In this document: positions 23,709-33,311 of the stretch, piece by piece
Numbering within the stretch: the stretch's first letter is position 1
Layout: each line of letters opens with the position of its first letter
Origin: Paenibacillus radicis (ex Gao et al. 2016)
Lineage (GTDB): Bacteria > Bacillota > Bacilli > Paenibacillales > Paenibacillaceae
NCBI RefSeq assembly: GCF_014641555.1
Contig: NZ_BMHY01000019.1
Coordinates: 1 to 64,000, forward strand
Direction: 5' to 3'
DNA: 64,000 bases
Notes under the pieces: model-generated
Databases searched by the model: none
What the model was told of the DNA's origin: nothing
Seen by the model: the letters and a program-made list of their open reading frames with translations, nothing else
Program-made: the position numbers and the translations under genes

Positions 23709-26700
23709 TTGTCGAATCCTACGATTCAGGAACTAATGCAGCAGCGTATCCTCATCCTCGATGGCGCGATGGGAACGATGATTCAACAAGCGGATCTACA
23801 AGCTGAAGATTTTGGCGGCGAGGAGCTGGACGGCTGCAATGAAATGCTCGTTCTGACTCGTCCTGATGTCATACAGCGCATTCATGAAGAGTACTTGGAA
23901 GCAGGCGCGGATATTATCGAGACGAATACATTCGGAGCGACGAGTGTCGTTCTGGCCGAATACGATATCCCGGAAAAAGCAGTTGAAATCAACATTGCCG
24001 CTGCGACGCTGGCTCGCAATGCTGTTGATAAATATTCGACACCAGAACGTCCTCGCTATGTAGCCGGGGCGCTTGGGCCGACGACTAAAACCTTATCGGT
24101 AACGGGCGGCGTCACGTTCGACGAGCTCGTGGAAAGCTATTACGAACAGACGGTTGCACTCATAGAAGCAGGTGTTGACCTGATTCTGCTGGAAACGTCA
24201 CAGGATACACTAAACGTAAAAGCGGGAAGCATCGGCATACGTAATGCATACGAAAAGACGGGAAAAGAACTGCCGCTGATGATTTCGGGTACGATTGAAC
24301 CGATGGGAACAACGCTGGCAGGACAAAGCATTGAGTCTTTCTATATTTCACTGGAGCACTTGAAACCGGTATCCATGGGGTTAAACTGCGCGACAGGTCC
24401 GGAGTTTATGCGTGATCATATCCGTTCCTTGAGCGAAATTGCAGATACTGCAATCAGCTGTTACCCGAATGCCGGCTTGCCGGATGAAAACGGCAATTAT
24501 CATGAATCTCCTGAATCGCTTGCGGTGAAAATGTCGGCATTTGCCGAGCAGGGCTGGCTGAATATCGCCGGCGGCTGTTGCGGTACGACGCCTGAGCATA
24601 TTCGCGTGATGGCCGAGACGATGGCGAAATATAAGCCGCGGACGCAGTATGGTGTTCATCCGCCTGCCGTATCCGGTATCGACACCGTTTATATTGAACC
24701 GGAGAACCGTCCGATCATGATCGGCGAACGGACCAACATCTCGGGCTCGCGGAAATTCAAGCGTCTAATCAAGGAAGGGAAGTTTGATGAAGCGTCCGAA
24801 GTCGCCAGAGCGCAAGTGAAGGGCGGCGCGCATGTCGTCGATATTAACCTTCAAGATACCGATATTGATGAAGCGTATGCGGTTCATCATTTCATTCCCG
24901 AAGTTGTAAAAAAAATCAAAGTGCCTTTAATGCTGGATTCCACTTACGATCATATCATCGAGCTGGGCCTCAAGTATTCGCAAGGCAAAGCGATTATTAA
25001 CTCTATTAATCTCGAGGACGGCGAGTCCAAATTCGAGAAAATATTGCCGTTGATCCATCAATACGGCGCGGCTGTCGTCATGATTCTAATCGATGAGCGC
25101 GGGCAGGCTGTATCGCGCGAAGCAAAGATGGAAGTAGCAGAGCGTTCGTATAACTTGCTGGTTGATAAATACGGGATGAATCCTGATGATATTATTTTCG
25201 ACCCGAATATGTTCCCTGTTGGCTCCGGCGACCCGCAATACATCGGTTCAGCTGTAGAGACGATTGAAGGCATTCGAATGATTAAAGAGAAGTTCCCGCG
25301 TGCGAAGACGATCCTCGGCTTGAGTAACATTTCATTCGGTTTGCCGGATGCTGGCCGCGAAGTGCTCAATTCCGTTTATCTGTACCACTGTACGAAAGCC
25401 GGATTGGACTACGCAATCGTCAACACGGAGAAGCTGGAGCGGTACGCTTCAATTCCGGAAGAAGAGCGCAAGCTGGCCGAAGAGCTGATCTACAATACGA
25501 ATGACGAGACGTTGGCTGCTTTTGTAGCTGCGTTCCGGGAGAAGAAGGTCGTCAAGAAAGAGAAAATCTCCAATCTGACGCTGGAAGAACGGCTTGGTTC
25601 CTACGTTATTGAAGGGACGAAAGAGGGACTCATTCCCGATCTGGAGCTGGCGCTTCAAAAATATTCGGCCATGGACGTCATTAACGGACCGCTCATGCGC
25701 GGAATGGAAGAGGTTGGCCGGTTGTTCAACAACAATGAGCTGATCGTAGCGGAAGTGCTGCAAAGCGCCGAGGTTATGAAAGCTTCGGTAGGCTATCTCG
25801 AGAACTTCATGGAGAAGGACGAGACTGCGGTTAAAGGCAAAGTCATTCTGGCTACCGTAAAAGGCGACGTGCATGATATCGGCAAAAATCTCGTCGAAAT
25901 CATTTTGTCCAACAATGGCTACAAAATTATAAATCTCGGCATTAAAGTACCGCCGGAAAAGCTGATCGAAGCGTACCGCAACGAGAAGGCTGATGTGATC
26001 GGCTTGTCGGGCTTGCTCGTTAAATCCGCACAGCAAATGGTCATTACAGCGCAAGATATGCGCGATGCCGGCATCGACGCGCCTATATTAGTAGGCGGAG
26101 CCGCATTGACCCGGAAGTTTACAAAGACGAGAATTGGCCCGGAATACGAGGGGCTCGTTCTCTATGCCAAAGACGCGATGGACGGGCTTGATATTGCGAA
26201 CAAGCTGATGGATAAAGATCATCGCGCACGTATGGAAGAAGAGATGGCGGAATATAAAGCTTCCGGCGGAGAGGCCGTAGAAGAGAAGAAGAAGCTTCCT
26301 GAGCTTTCCCGAGCTATACGGTCTAAAATTTCCACGGATGCGCCGGTCTATATTCCGCCCGACCTGGATCGCCATGTCCTTCGCAATGTTCCAATTCCGC
26401 ATATCATTCCTTACGTCAACATGCAGATGCTGCTTGGCCATCACTTGGGTCTCAAAGGCAACGTCGAGAATTTGCTGAAGGAAGGCAATGAAAAGGCGGT
26501 GCAGCTGAAAGAAACGGTGGACGGCATTTTGCAAGAAGGAGCCGTTGACGGCATTATTCAAGCCCATGGCATGTACCGGTTTTTCCCGGCACAGTCATCA
26601 GGGAATGATATTATCATTTACGATCCGCAGAATCATACGAAGGAAATCAAGCGCTTTACGTTCCCGCGCCAGCAAGTTGATCCGTTCCTCTGTCTCTCGG

Positions 26701-27155
26701 ACTATTTGAAGTCGGTTGAGAGCGGCGTCATGGATTATGTCGGTTTCCTTGTTGTTACTGCAGGCTATGGTATCCGCGAACTGGCACAAGAGTGGAAGGA
26801 AAAGGGCGACTATCTCCGCTCGCATGCCTTGCAATCGGTAGCGCTTGAAGTTGCGGAAGGCATGGCCGAACGCGTCCATCATATGATGCGCGATGTATGG
26901 GGTTACCCTGATCCGCCAACAATGACTATGAAGCAGCGCCACGGCGCCCGCTATCAAGGCATTCGCGTATCGTTCGGTTATCCGGCTTGTCCGAACTTGG
27001 AGGATCAAGAGCCTTTGTTCGACTTAATGAAGCCAGAAGATATCGGCGTCGAGCTTACGGAAGGGTTCATGATGGAGCCGGAAGCATCGGTATCTGCCAT
27101 GGTATTCGCCCATCCGGAGGCGCAATACTTCAATGTAGAAAAGGTTGAAAGATAA
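23709..27155 (+). CDS. metH: Cobalamin-dependent methionine synthase
   Basis: Transfers methyl from 5-methyltetrahydrofolate to homocysteine through cobalamin. The 1148-aa protein has all four modules. The homocysteine domain carries the zinc Cys residues (LNCATGPE, GGCCGTTPEH). The pterin domain has IGERTNISGSRKF. The B12 domain has the ligand motif DVHDIGKN at D720-H722-G725. The C-terminal activation domain binds SAM (HGMYRFFPAQS, YPACPNLED). The TTG start at 23709 has AAGGG at 9-10 nt and gives MSNPTIQELMQQ; the open frame extends further back without a ribosome site. It lies divergent from mtnD. Confidence 0.96.
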   Translation: MSNPTIQELMQQRILILDGAMGTMIQQADLQAEDFGGEELDGCNEMLVLTRPDVIQRIHEEYLEAGADIIETNTFGATSVVLAEYDIPEKAVEINIAAATLARNAVDKYSTPERPRYVAGALGPTTKTLSVTGGVTFDELVESYYEQTVALIEAGVDLILLETSQDTLNVKAGSIGIRNAYEKTGKELPLMISGTIEPMGTTLAGQSIESFYISLEHLKPVSMGLNCATGPEFMRDHIRSLSEIADTAISCYPNAGLPDENGNYHESPESLAVKMSAFAEQGWLNIAGGCCGTTPEHIRVMAETMAKYKPRTQYGVHPPAVSGIDTVYIEPENRPIMIGERTNISGSRKFKRLIKEGKFDEASEVARAQVKGGAHVVDINLQDTDIDEAYAVHHFIPEVVKKIKVPLMLDSTYDHIIELGLKYSQGKAIINSINLEDGESKFEKILPLIHQYGAAVVMILIDERGQAVSREAKMEVAERSYNLLVDKYGMNPDDIIFDPNMFPVGSGDPQYIGSAVETIEGIRMIKEKFPRAKTILGLSNISFGLPDAGREVLNSVYLYHCTKAGLDYAIVNTEKLERYASIPEEERKLAEELIYNTNDETLAAFVAAFREKKVVKKEKISNLTLEERLGSYVIEGTKEGLIPDLELALQKYSAMDVINGPLMRGMEEVGRLFNNNELIVAEVLQSAEVMKASVGYLENFMEKDETAVKGKVILATVKGDVHDIGKNLVEIILSNNGYKIINLGIKVPPEKLIEAYRNEKADVIGLSGLLVKSAQQMVITAQDMRDAGIDAPILVGGAALTRKFTKTRIGPEYEGLVLYAKDAMDGLDIANKLMDKDHRARMEEEMAEYKASGGEAVEEKKKLPELSRAIRSKISTDAPVYIPPDLDRHVLRNVPIPHIIPYVNMQMLLGHHLGLKGNVENLLKEGNEKAVQLKETVDGILQEGAVDGIIQAHGMYRFFPAQSSGNDIIIYDPQNHTKEIKRFTFPRQQVDPFLCLSDYLKSVESGVMDYVGFLVVTAGYGIRELAQEWKEKGDYLRSHALQSVALEVAEGMAERVHHMMRDVWGYPDPPTMTMKQRHGARYQGIRVSFGYPACPNLEDQEPLFDLMKPEDIGVELTEGFMMEPEASVSAMVFAHPEAQYFNVEKVER

Positions 27156-27204
27156 CAGCCAACGAAATTACCTGCGACTCGAGCCATAGTGAGGGGTAAA
27201 CGAG

Positions 27205-28131
27205 ATGGATATTTGGTTTCTGGGTACTGGGGCCGGCAGGCCGACGAAGGAGCGGAACGTCACTTCGATTGCGCTGCGGCTTCCCGATCCTGACTGCGCG
27301 CTATGGTTGTTCGATGCAGGAGAAGCGACGCAGCATCAATTTATGCGCACGCCCTTAAAGCTGAATAAGCTGGAAGCATTGTTCGTCACGCATCTCCACG
27401 GCGACCATACCTTTGGTATTCCAGGTCTGCTCAGTACGCGTTCGTATGTCGGGGGAAACGGTCCGATGAAGGTTTTTGGGCCGCCGGGCATTCGGGAGCT
27501 TGTTGATACATCGCTTCGACTTAGCGGCACGCGGCTGGATTATGAGATTGCTTATACGGAAATCGAAGAAGGCATTATTTTCGAGGATGAGCGTTTTATT
27601 GTGGAAGCAAGGGCGCTTGAGCATCGGCTGCCGTGCTTCGGCTACAGGATTACAGAACGCGACCGGCCTGGCAAGCTGCAGGTTGAGAAGCTGAAGGAGC
27701 TCGGTGTGCCGGAAGGGCCGCTTTACGGCAGCTTGAAAAAGGGACAGGACGTTAGCTTGCCTGACGGTACTGTTGTCCGCGCCGCAGAAGTTGCCGGCAC
27801 GCCAATTAAAGGCCGGATCGTTACGATTCTAGGGGATACCAAGCCTTGCGACAATACGGTAATCTTGGGCCGGGATGCGGATCTGCTCGTTCACGAAGCG
27901 ACCTTCGCGGACGGTCAACAGGAAAAAGCGCATCTGTATGGACATTCCACGACGGTAGAGGCTGCTGAAGCGGCACGCGCGGCGGGGGCCAGGCAGCTTG
28001 TGATGACGCATTTCAGCACGCGTTTCACTGCGGAACAGATACCAGCACTTGAACAGGAAGCGCAGGAGATTTTTCCCGAGTCGACGGCGGCTTATGATCT
28101 GTATCATACGAGCATTGCGTGCAGGCAATAG
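27205..28131 (+). CDS. rnz: Ribonuclease Z
   Basis: Zinc endonuclease that trims the 3' end of tRNA precursors lacking an encoded CCA. Length is 308 aa. The metallo-beta-lactamase motif is THLHGDHTFG, preceded by FLGTGAGRPTKERNV and followed by ILGDTKPCDN and VHEATF. The start ATG has GAGGGG upstream, 49 bp after metH. A terminator follows. Confidence 0.96.
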   Translation: MDIWFLGTGAGRPTKERNVTSIALRLPDPDCALWLFDAGEATQHQFMRTPLKLNKLEALFVTHLHGDHTFGIPGLLSTRSYVGGNGPMKVFGPPGIRELVDTSLRLSGTRLDYEIAYTEIEEGIIFEDERFIVEARALEHRLPCFGYRITERDRPGKLQVEKLKELGVPEGPLYGSLKKGQDVSLPDGTVVRAAEVAGTPIKGRIVTILGDTKPCDNTVILGRDADLLVHEATFADGQQEKAHLYGHSTTVEAAEAARAAGARQLVMTHFSTRFTAEQIPALEQEAQEIFPESTAAYDLYHTSIACRQ

Positions 28132-28221
28132 GCCAGCAGCAGCGGTAAGATGCAATGCTAGCAGTTCCTGCCGCGTGCCAACTGCTGTATGACAACGACG
28201 GTGAAGCCGGTGAAGAGCAAG

Positions 28222-28252
28222 GCGCATTCCTGCAAAGGGATGCGCTTTTTTT
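28222..28252 (+). terminator. Terminator after rnz
   Basis: GCGCATTCC pairs with GGGATGCGC (one wobble), then seven T. Confidence 0.85.
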
Positions 28253-28478
28253 GCTGCCGATGGAAATTTTTACAAGCAGGAATCGGCAAATTACGTACGC
28301 AAACCTACCTAAAGCAGCTACCAGCTACACGGAACACAGGGTTTTAAAATAGCTACAGCATTTAGGTGGAAAATAAGTAATATATAATAATGAAAATATA
28401 ATATATAAATTAAATTTATTGTTATATATAGTTATTATTGTTCTTTACCCAGCTGCCGAGAAACCAAACTATTTGACT
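28253..28478. other. AT-rich stretch left of the acquired helicase
   Basis: Between the rnz terminator and the small CxxC frame lies sequence that becomes very AT-rich at about 28370-28440 (long runs of TATA and TTAT). No gene or promoter is certain. It may mark the left edge of acquired DNA. Confidence 0.45.
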
Positions 28479-28565
28479 ATGTTGAAACACCCAATAACCG
28501 GGGAAACAGAACAATACACAGTTACAATTTGCCAGGGCTGCGAACAAGAATTCGAAATAGCATAG
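28479..28565 (+). CDS. Possible 28-aa CxxC microprotein
   Basis: An ATG frame ending in TAG encodes 28 residues finishing YTVTICQGCEQEFEIA, with a Cys-x-x-Cys pair like half of a zinc knuckle. There is no clear ribosome site, and the frame stays open upstream, so it may be a fragment of a longer gene. A terminator follows at once, which fits a short transcribed unit. Too short to assign a role. Confidence 0.3.
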   Translation: MLKHPITGETEQYTVTICQGCEQEFEIA

Positions 28566-28572
28566 AGCGAAG

Positions 28573-28607
28573 AAAAAGCCTGTTAAAAAAAGGGCTTTTT
28601 TTATTTT
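28573..28607 (+). terminator. Terminator before the helicase gene
   Basis: AAAAAGCC (28573-28580) pairs with GGCTTTTTT (28593-28601), then more T. It isolates the helicase from upstream transcription. Confidence 0.75.
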
Positions 28608-28660
28608 GTCCCGAACATATATAATGAGGGGAACAGCCGTTCTAGATTAGGAGTGATAAT

Positions 28661-30910
28661 ATGTTACGAAAGAAAAACCTTTCGCAACTCATAGAGGGAT
28701 TAAGAACGAATGAAAATGTAATCAACTGGCACGAAGTTGAACCCATAGAAGCAACAACAAGACCCATGCCCGAAAGCGTAGACGATCGGATAAAAGCTGC
28801 CCTGGCTAAAAGAGGAATTGAACAGTTGTACAGCCACCAGTGCACAGCGTACGAAACAATTCGTAAGGGAGAAAATGTCGTAGCTGTAACCCCGACGGCT
28901 TCGGGGAAAACACTCTGTTATAACCTTCCTGTTTTACAGGCGATAGCGGAAGACGACGCCAGCCGGGCGCTGTATTTGTTCCCAACAAAGGCACTGGCGC
29001 AAGACCAAAAAAGCGAGTTAAACGAAATCATAGCCGAAATGGGTATAGATATTAAAAGCTTCACTTACGACGGCGACACTTCCCCGGCCATTCGGCAGAT
29101 AGTAAAGAATGTCGGCCATATCGTAATAACGAACCCCGATATGCTTCATTCGGCCATTTTGCCGCACCATACGAAATGGGTAAGTTTATTCAGTAATCTT
29201 AAATATATTGTCATTGACGAGCTCCATACATACAGAGGCGTATTCGGCAGCCATGTAGCAAATGTAATCCGTAGACTGCAACGTATATGTAAATTTTACG
29301 GCAGCGATCCGCTATTTATTTGTACGTCAGCGACGATCGCGAATCCGAAGGAATTAGCGGAGCAACTGACAGGTAAACCTATGCGGCTGATTGACGACAA
29401 TGGAGCGCCTAGAGGAAGGAAGCACTTTGTTTTCTATAACCCGCCGATAGTTAATAAGCCGTTAAACCTTCGGAAAAGCGCAACGGTTGAAGTCAACCAA
29501 CTGGCGAAAGAGTTTTTATCGAACAAAGTTCAGACCATTGTTTTTGCCCGCAGCCGGGTAAGAGTAGAGTTAATACTGAGCCACCTGCAGGAAATCGTAA
29601 AAAATGAATTAGGGGCCAAGTCCATAAGGGGCTATCGCGGCGGTTACTTACCGAACCAACGCCGGGAAATCGAACGCGGCTTACGGAATGGGGAGATATT
29701 AGGCGTTGTCAGTACAAACGCTTTGGAACTGGGCGTTGATATTGGACAGTTGCAAGTCTGCATTATGTCGGGGTATCCGGGCAGCGTAGCCAGCACCTGG
29801 CAGCAAGCAGGCCGGGCGGGGCGGCGGCATGGGGAAGCCGTAGTAGTTATGGTAGCCAGCAATACACCTATAGACCAGTACGTAGTGCAGAATCCCGAAT
29901 ACTTCTTTGAGCGTTCCCCGGAATCAGCGCGCATCAACCCGGAAAATTTATTGATTTTGGTAGACCATATGCGCTGCGCGGCCTATGAACTTCCCTTTAA
30001 GAAAGGGGAGGAATTCGGTCCGGCAGAGATAACCGACATACTGGAATACCTGGTTGAAGAAAGGGTACTTACGCAGGCTGGGGGTACGTTCTACTGGGCA
30101 AACCAATCCTTTCCTGCCCACGAAGTAAGCCTGCGTTCCGCAGCCCAGGAAAACGTCGTAATAATCGACCAGTCGGACGTAGCAAATGTAAGGATTATAG
30201 GTGAAATGGACAGGTTTAGTGCTATGACTCTTTTACACGATGAAGCTATATACTTGCATGAAGGCGTACAGTTTCAAGTCGAAAAGCTGGACTGGGAACA
30301 CAAGAAGGCATACGTACGCGAAGTCGATGTAGAATACTATACCGACGCAAACCTGGCCGTTAAGTTAAAAGTGCTCTCTATTGACCGAACTAAAAGCAGG
30401 GAAACGACGTCAATAAATTATGGGGACGCTGCTGTAAATATTATGGCAACGATGTTTAAGAAAATCCGTCTAACGAGTTTCGAAAACATTGGATACGGCC
30501 CCATAAAACTGCCGGAAGAAGAACTGCATACTAGCGCGACCTGGGTAGAAATAAAAGAGGCAGACTCATCAATAGAAACGAAAACACTGGAACAGTTGCT
30601 TATGGGTATAGCCAATGTGATACGGCATATCGTTCCAATTCATGTCATGTGTGATCGTAACGATATTCATGTAGTCTCACAAATAAGGGCCGAACATTCG
30701 CAACTGCCCACCATTTTTATTTACGATCATTACCCCGGTGGCATCGGTTTAGCAGAAGACGTTTATAAGCGATTCGACGAAATAAAAGCAGCAGCCATAA
30801 ACTTAGTTCGCCGCTGCCCATGTGAAGATGGTTGTCCTTCATGTATTGGAACTGAAATAGAAGGCATGAACGCAAAGAAAAAATCCCTTCTGTTAATGGA
30901 GGGGTTATAA
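28661..30910 (+). CDS. mrfA: MrfA/YprA-like DEAH helicase, probably acquired
   Basis: A 749-aa superfamily 2 DNA helicase. Motif I is TPTASGKTL, motif II is DELH, motif III is SAT, and the second RecA domain has STNALELGVDIG and QQAGRAGR. The C-terminal MZB-type zinc site is CPCEDGCPSC. B. subtilis MrfA (YprA) works with the exonuclease MrfB (YprB) in repair of mitomycin C damage, and mrfB follows here. Codon use differs by eye from neighbours (many ATA and TTA, fewer GC-ending codons). Right after its stop, in the same frame, lies the decayed end of a second such gene. AGGAGTGAT precedes the ATG. Confidence 0.85.
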   Translation: MLRKKNLSQLIEGLRTNENVINWHEVEPIEATTRPMPESVDDRIKAALAKRGIEQLYSHQCTAYETIRKGENVVAVTPTASGKTLCYNLPVLQAIAEDDASRALYLFPTKALAQDQKSELNEIIAEMGIDIKSFTYDGDTSPAIRQIVKNVGHIVITNPDMLHSAILPHHTKWVSLFSNLKYIVIDELHTYRGVFGSHVANVIRRLQRICKFYGSDPLFICTSATIANPKELAEQLTGKPMRLIDDNGAPRGRKHFVFYNPPIVNKPLNLRKSATVEVNQLAKEFLSNKVQTIVFARSRVRVELILSHLQEIVKNELGAKSIRGYRGGYLPNQRREIERGLRNGEILGVVSTNALELGVDIGQLQVCIMSGYPGSVASTWQQAGRAGRRHGEAVVVMVASNTPIDQYVVQNPEYFFERSPESARINPENLLILVDHMRCAAYELPFKKGEEFGPAEITDILEYLVEERVLTQAGGTFYWANQSFPAHEVSLRSAAQENVVIIDQSDVANVRIIGEMDRFSAMTLLHDEAIYLHEGVQFQVEKLDWEHKKAYVREVDVEYYTDANLAVKLKVLSIDRTKSRETTSINYGDAAVNIMATMFKKIRLTSFENIGYGPIKLPEEELHTSATWVEIKEADSSIETKTLEQLLMGIANVIRHIVPIHVMCDRNDIHVVSQIRAEHSQLPTIFIYDHYPGGIGLAEDVYKRFDEIKAAAINLVRRCPCEDGCPSCIGTEIEGMNAKKKSLLLMEGL

Positions 30911-31114
30911 TTGCTAATTCATGGGTCTGTACCTCTGTTAATTAAAATCCGCTTGCGGACGCATGATGAGCTAATCCGGCAAGCCAAGTCGCTCATTGTT
31001 TCTTGTACGTGTTTAAGCGGCTATCCGGCTTGTGTGGAACCGATCGAGGAGGTTGGCTTGCTCGGCAAGGAGCAGGCGCTGCAGCTGTTTGAAGAAGCGG
31101 AGGGGAAGCGATGA
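30911..31114 (+). pseudogene. 3' remnant of the original mrfA
   Basis: From about 30950 the sequence regains neighbour-like base composition and encodes HDELIRQAKSLIVSCTCLSG, then YPACVEP and EEVGLLGKEQALQLFEEA. This matches the C-terminal end of YprA-type helicases, whose zinc motif is normally CPC-x2-GCPSCVGP. Here one Cys is Tyr and Gly is Glu. The piece lacks all helicase motifs. Its end overlaps the mrfB start by four bases (ATGA), the coupling expected of a native mrfA-mrfB pair. Best read as what is left after another helicase gene replaced most of the old one. Confidence 0.75.
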
Positions 31115-32454
31115 GCGGACTTAGAGACAGAATGAACCGGTTGCGCGGCACTAGCGCAGCCGCTGGCAATGGCATTGGCACGGATGCGGCGATTTCTTCC
31201 CCGGAAGAGACGGTTAAGCGACTGGATCCGGCAACAGAACCAGTGACTACAGATGAGACAGAAGAGGATGAAATCCTCCATACCGGCTGGCAGCCGATCG
31301 GTGTGAAGCTTCAACGTAATTCGGAAGGAACGTTTCTGCTGCGTCAAATCCGGTATCCGCTCGATTACAAGCACGGTACTCATCGTCTGAATGAGCTGGG
31401 CGCTGCAGCCTCTGGTTTGTCAGCATTTCACGGCGAACCGGTGGAGCCGGAGCAAGTGTTGTTTCTGGATCTAGAGACGACCGGACTTGGTATTGGTGCG
31501 GGCAATGTGCCGTTTATGGTGGGGATTGCCTACATGCAGTATGGACAGTTTATCGTCGAGCAAGCATTAATTCGTCATCCTGCGGAAGAAAGGGCAATGC
31601 TGGCGTACATTGAGAGCAAGTTGCCCGCGTACCGCTATTTGGCGACGTACAATGGCAGAACGTTTGACTGGCCAGTCATGCAAAATCGTTTTATTATGAA
31701 CGGACGCAGCCGGAAGATCTGGGAGCCGCTGCATCTCGATTTTCTCCATCCGTCCCGCAGTATTTGGAAAAACACCTTGACCTCCTGCAAACTAAGTCAT
31801 GTGGAAGAGGAGCGGCTTGGCATTGAGCGGGTGGATGATGTGCCCGGCTCTCTTGCGCCGCAGCTTTACTTTCAATATTTAGCGGAAGGCGATCCAGAGC
31901 CGCTTGCAGGGGTGTTCCGGCATAACGAGATCGATATGCTGTCACTTGCTTGTCTGGCGATTCGGTTCGGCCATTTGCTGCATTCGGATGAGCAGCAGGG
32001 GGCGTTTGGCGTACTGCCGCTTCCTTCGGAACCGGAGGAGCAAGTGCGTACCGGATTATGGCTGGAGAAAATGGGACTGTCCGGCCGGGCGGAACAATTA
32101 TTCGCCTTGGTATTGAATACCGAATCAGCGGCAATATCTGCGCTATTGATGCTAGCCGCAAGGGATAAGAAGGCTGGAAATTGGCAGCGAGCTGTGTTAT
32201 TGTGGCAGAAGGCTGTAGAGCATCCTTATACATATGGATCTTCGGCAATTGCTGCGTACATTGAACTTGCCATGTTCTATGAACATAAGCTGAAGGATTA
32301 CGTTTCGGCTTTACAATACACGACAGAGGCGCTGGAGCTGGCGCTGGGGAACCCGCTGCTGCAAAGAAGGGATGCGAAGAAAAGGGCTGAGCTCGATGGC
32401 CTTCGCAACCGGAAAGAACGGCTTCAGCGCAAGGCGGGAAGGATGCATGGGTAG
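31111..32454 (+). CDS. mrfB: MrfB/YprB-like DEDDh exonuclease
   Basis: A 447-aa protein of the YprB family. The RNase H-like nuclease begins with FLDLETTGL (metal Asp and Glu) and continues through ATYNGRTFDWPVMQNRF and RHNEIDMLSLACL. The C-terminal part has TPR-like helices (residues about 310-420), ending in a basic tail. In B. subtilis MrfB is the nuclease partner of MrfA in mitomycin C repair. The N-terminal 60 residues are low complexity. The start overlaps the mrfA remnant by ATGA. The next gene starts immediately after the stop. Confidence 0.88.
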   Translation: MSGLRDRMNRLRGTSAAAGNGIGTDAAISSPEETVKRLDPATEPVTTDETEEDEILHTGWQPIGVKLQRNSEGTFLLRQIRYPLDYKHGTHRLNELGAAASGLSAFHGEPVEPEQVLFLDLETTGLGIGAGNVPFMVGIAYMQYGQFIVEQALIRHPAEERAMLAYIESKLPAYRYLATYNGRTFDWPVMQNRFIMNGRSRKIWEPLHLDFLHPSRSIWKNTLTSCKLSHVEEERLGIERVDDVPGSLAPQLYFQYLAEGDPEPLAGVFRHNEIDMLSLACLAIRFGHLLHSDEQQGAFGVLPLPSEPEEQVRTGLWLEKMGLSGRAEQLFALVLNTESAAISALLMLAARDKKAGNWQRAVLLWQKAVEHPYTYGSSAIAAYIELAMFYEHKLKDYVSALQYTTEALELALGNPLLQRRDAKKRAELDGLRNRKERLQRKAGRMHG

Positions 32455-33273
32455 ATGAAGGAACAGAGACAATTACCGGCTATGAACGGGCTTCTGCTCG
32501 ATCTGGACGGGACGCTGTATCACGGGACGAGACGGATTGAGGGAGCAGATCGGCTTATTCGATTTTTGAAGGAACAAGAACTGCCTTACCGGTTTGTAAC
32601 CAATAACTCTTCGGCAACTCCTGAAGCGGTGGCTGACAGGCTGCTAGCGATGGGAATTGAGGCGACAGCCGGCGATGTATGCACTTCGGCGCAAGGCGCT
32701 GCGGGACATATTGCGCAGTTGAAGCCGGGCGCTTCCGTATTTGTTGTAGGCGAGGCCGGGCTTCGCCAAGCTGTAGAAGAAGCGGGATTGCAATTGACGG
32801 AGGAACAGCCAGACTTTGTGCTTCAGGGCATTGACCGCGGATTAACTTATGAACGATTGGCTGTGGCCGTACGCCATATCCTTAACGGCGCGAAGTATGT
32901 CCTGACTAATCCGGATTTGCTGCTGCCTACGGAGAATGGACTCATGCCGGGAGCGGGCTCAATCGGAGCGATGCTGAAGGCAGCTGGAGGACAGGAGCCG
33001 ATTTTAATTGGCAAACCGTCACCGATTCTTATGGATTATTCGCTGGATAAGCTTGGTTTGACTGCTGATCAGACCTGGGTCGTAGGCGATAATCTGGCCA
33101 CTGATATTGCGGCAGGCCGGGCGTCGGGCTGTGGAACAGCGCTCGTCTTAACGGGACTAACAACGGCTGACAATTTTGAAAGCTACGCAGACAAGGCTGG
33201 CTGCAAGCCGGATGCGATTTGCGCTAATTTAGATGAGCTGATTTCGTATATTTCCGCTTCAACCGGGAGATAA
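32455..33273 (+). CDS. NagD-like HAD-IIA phosphatase
   Basis: A 272-aa HAD subfamily IIA protein. Motif I is LLLDLDGTLYHG, motif II is RFVTNNSS, the Lys is in IGKPSP, and motif III is VVGDNLATDIAAG. The cap between motifs II and III is the C2b type. Relatives (B. subtilis YutF, E. coli NagD) dephosphorylate small sugar or nucleotide phosphates. It begins directly after the mrfB stop, so it belongs to that operon. Confidence 0.88.
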   Translation: MKEQRQLPAMNGLLLDLDGTLYHGTRRIEGADRLIRFLKEQELPYRFVTNNSSATPEAVADRLLAMGIEATAGDVCTSAQGAAGHIAQLKPGASVFVVGEAGLRQAVEEAGLQLTEEQPDFVLQGIDRGLTYERLAVAVRHILNGAKYVLTNPDLLLPTENGLMPGAGSIGAMLKAAGGQEPILIGKPSPILMDYSLDKLGLTADQTWVVGDNLATDIAAGRASGCGTALVLTGLTTADNFESYADKAGCKPDAICANLDELISYISASTGR

Positions 33274-33311
33274 GAGAAGGAAGCGAACGGACAGGAAGGA
33301 AGCGAGCTGCA

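Noticed and set aside
28155..28352. 65-codon frame after rnz
   Set aside because: It runs through the rnz terminator hairpin and has no protein-like pattern.
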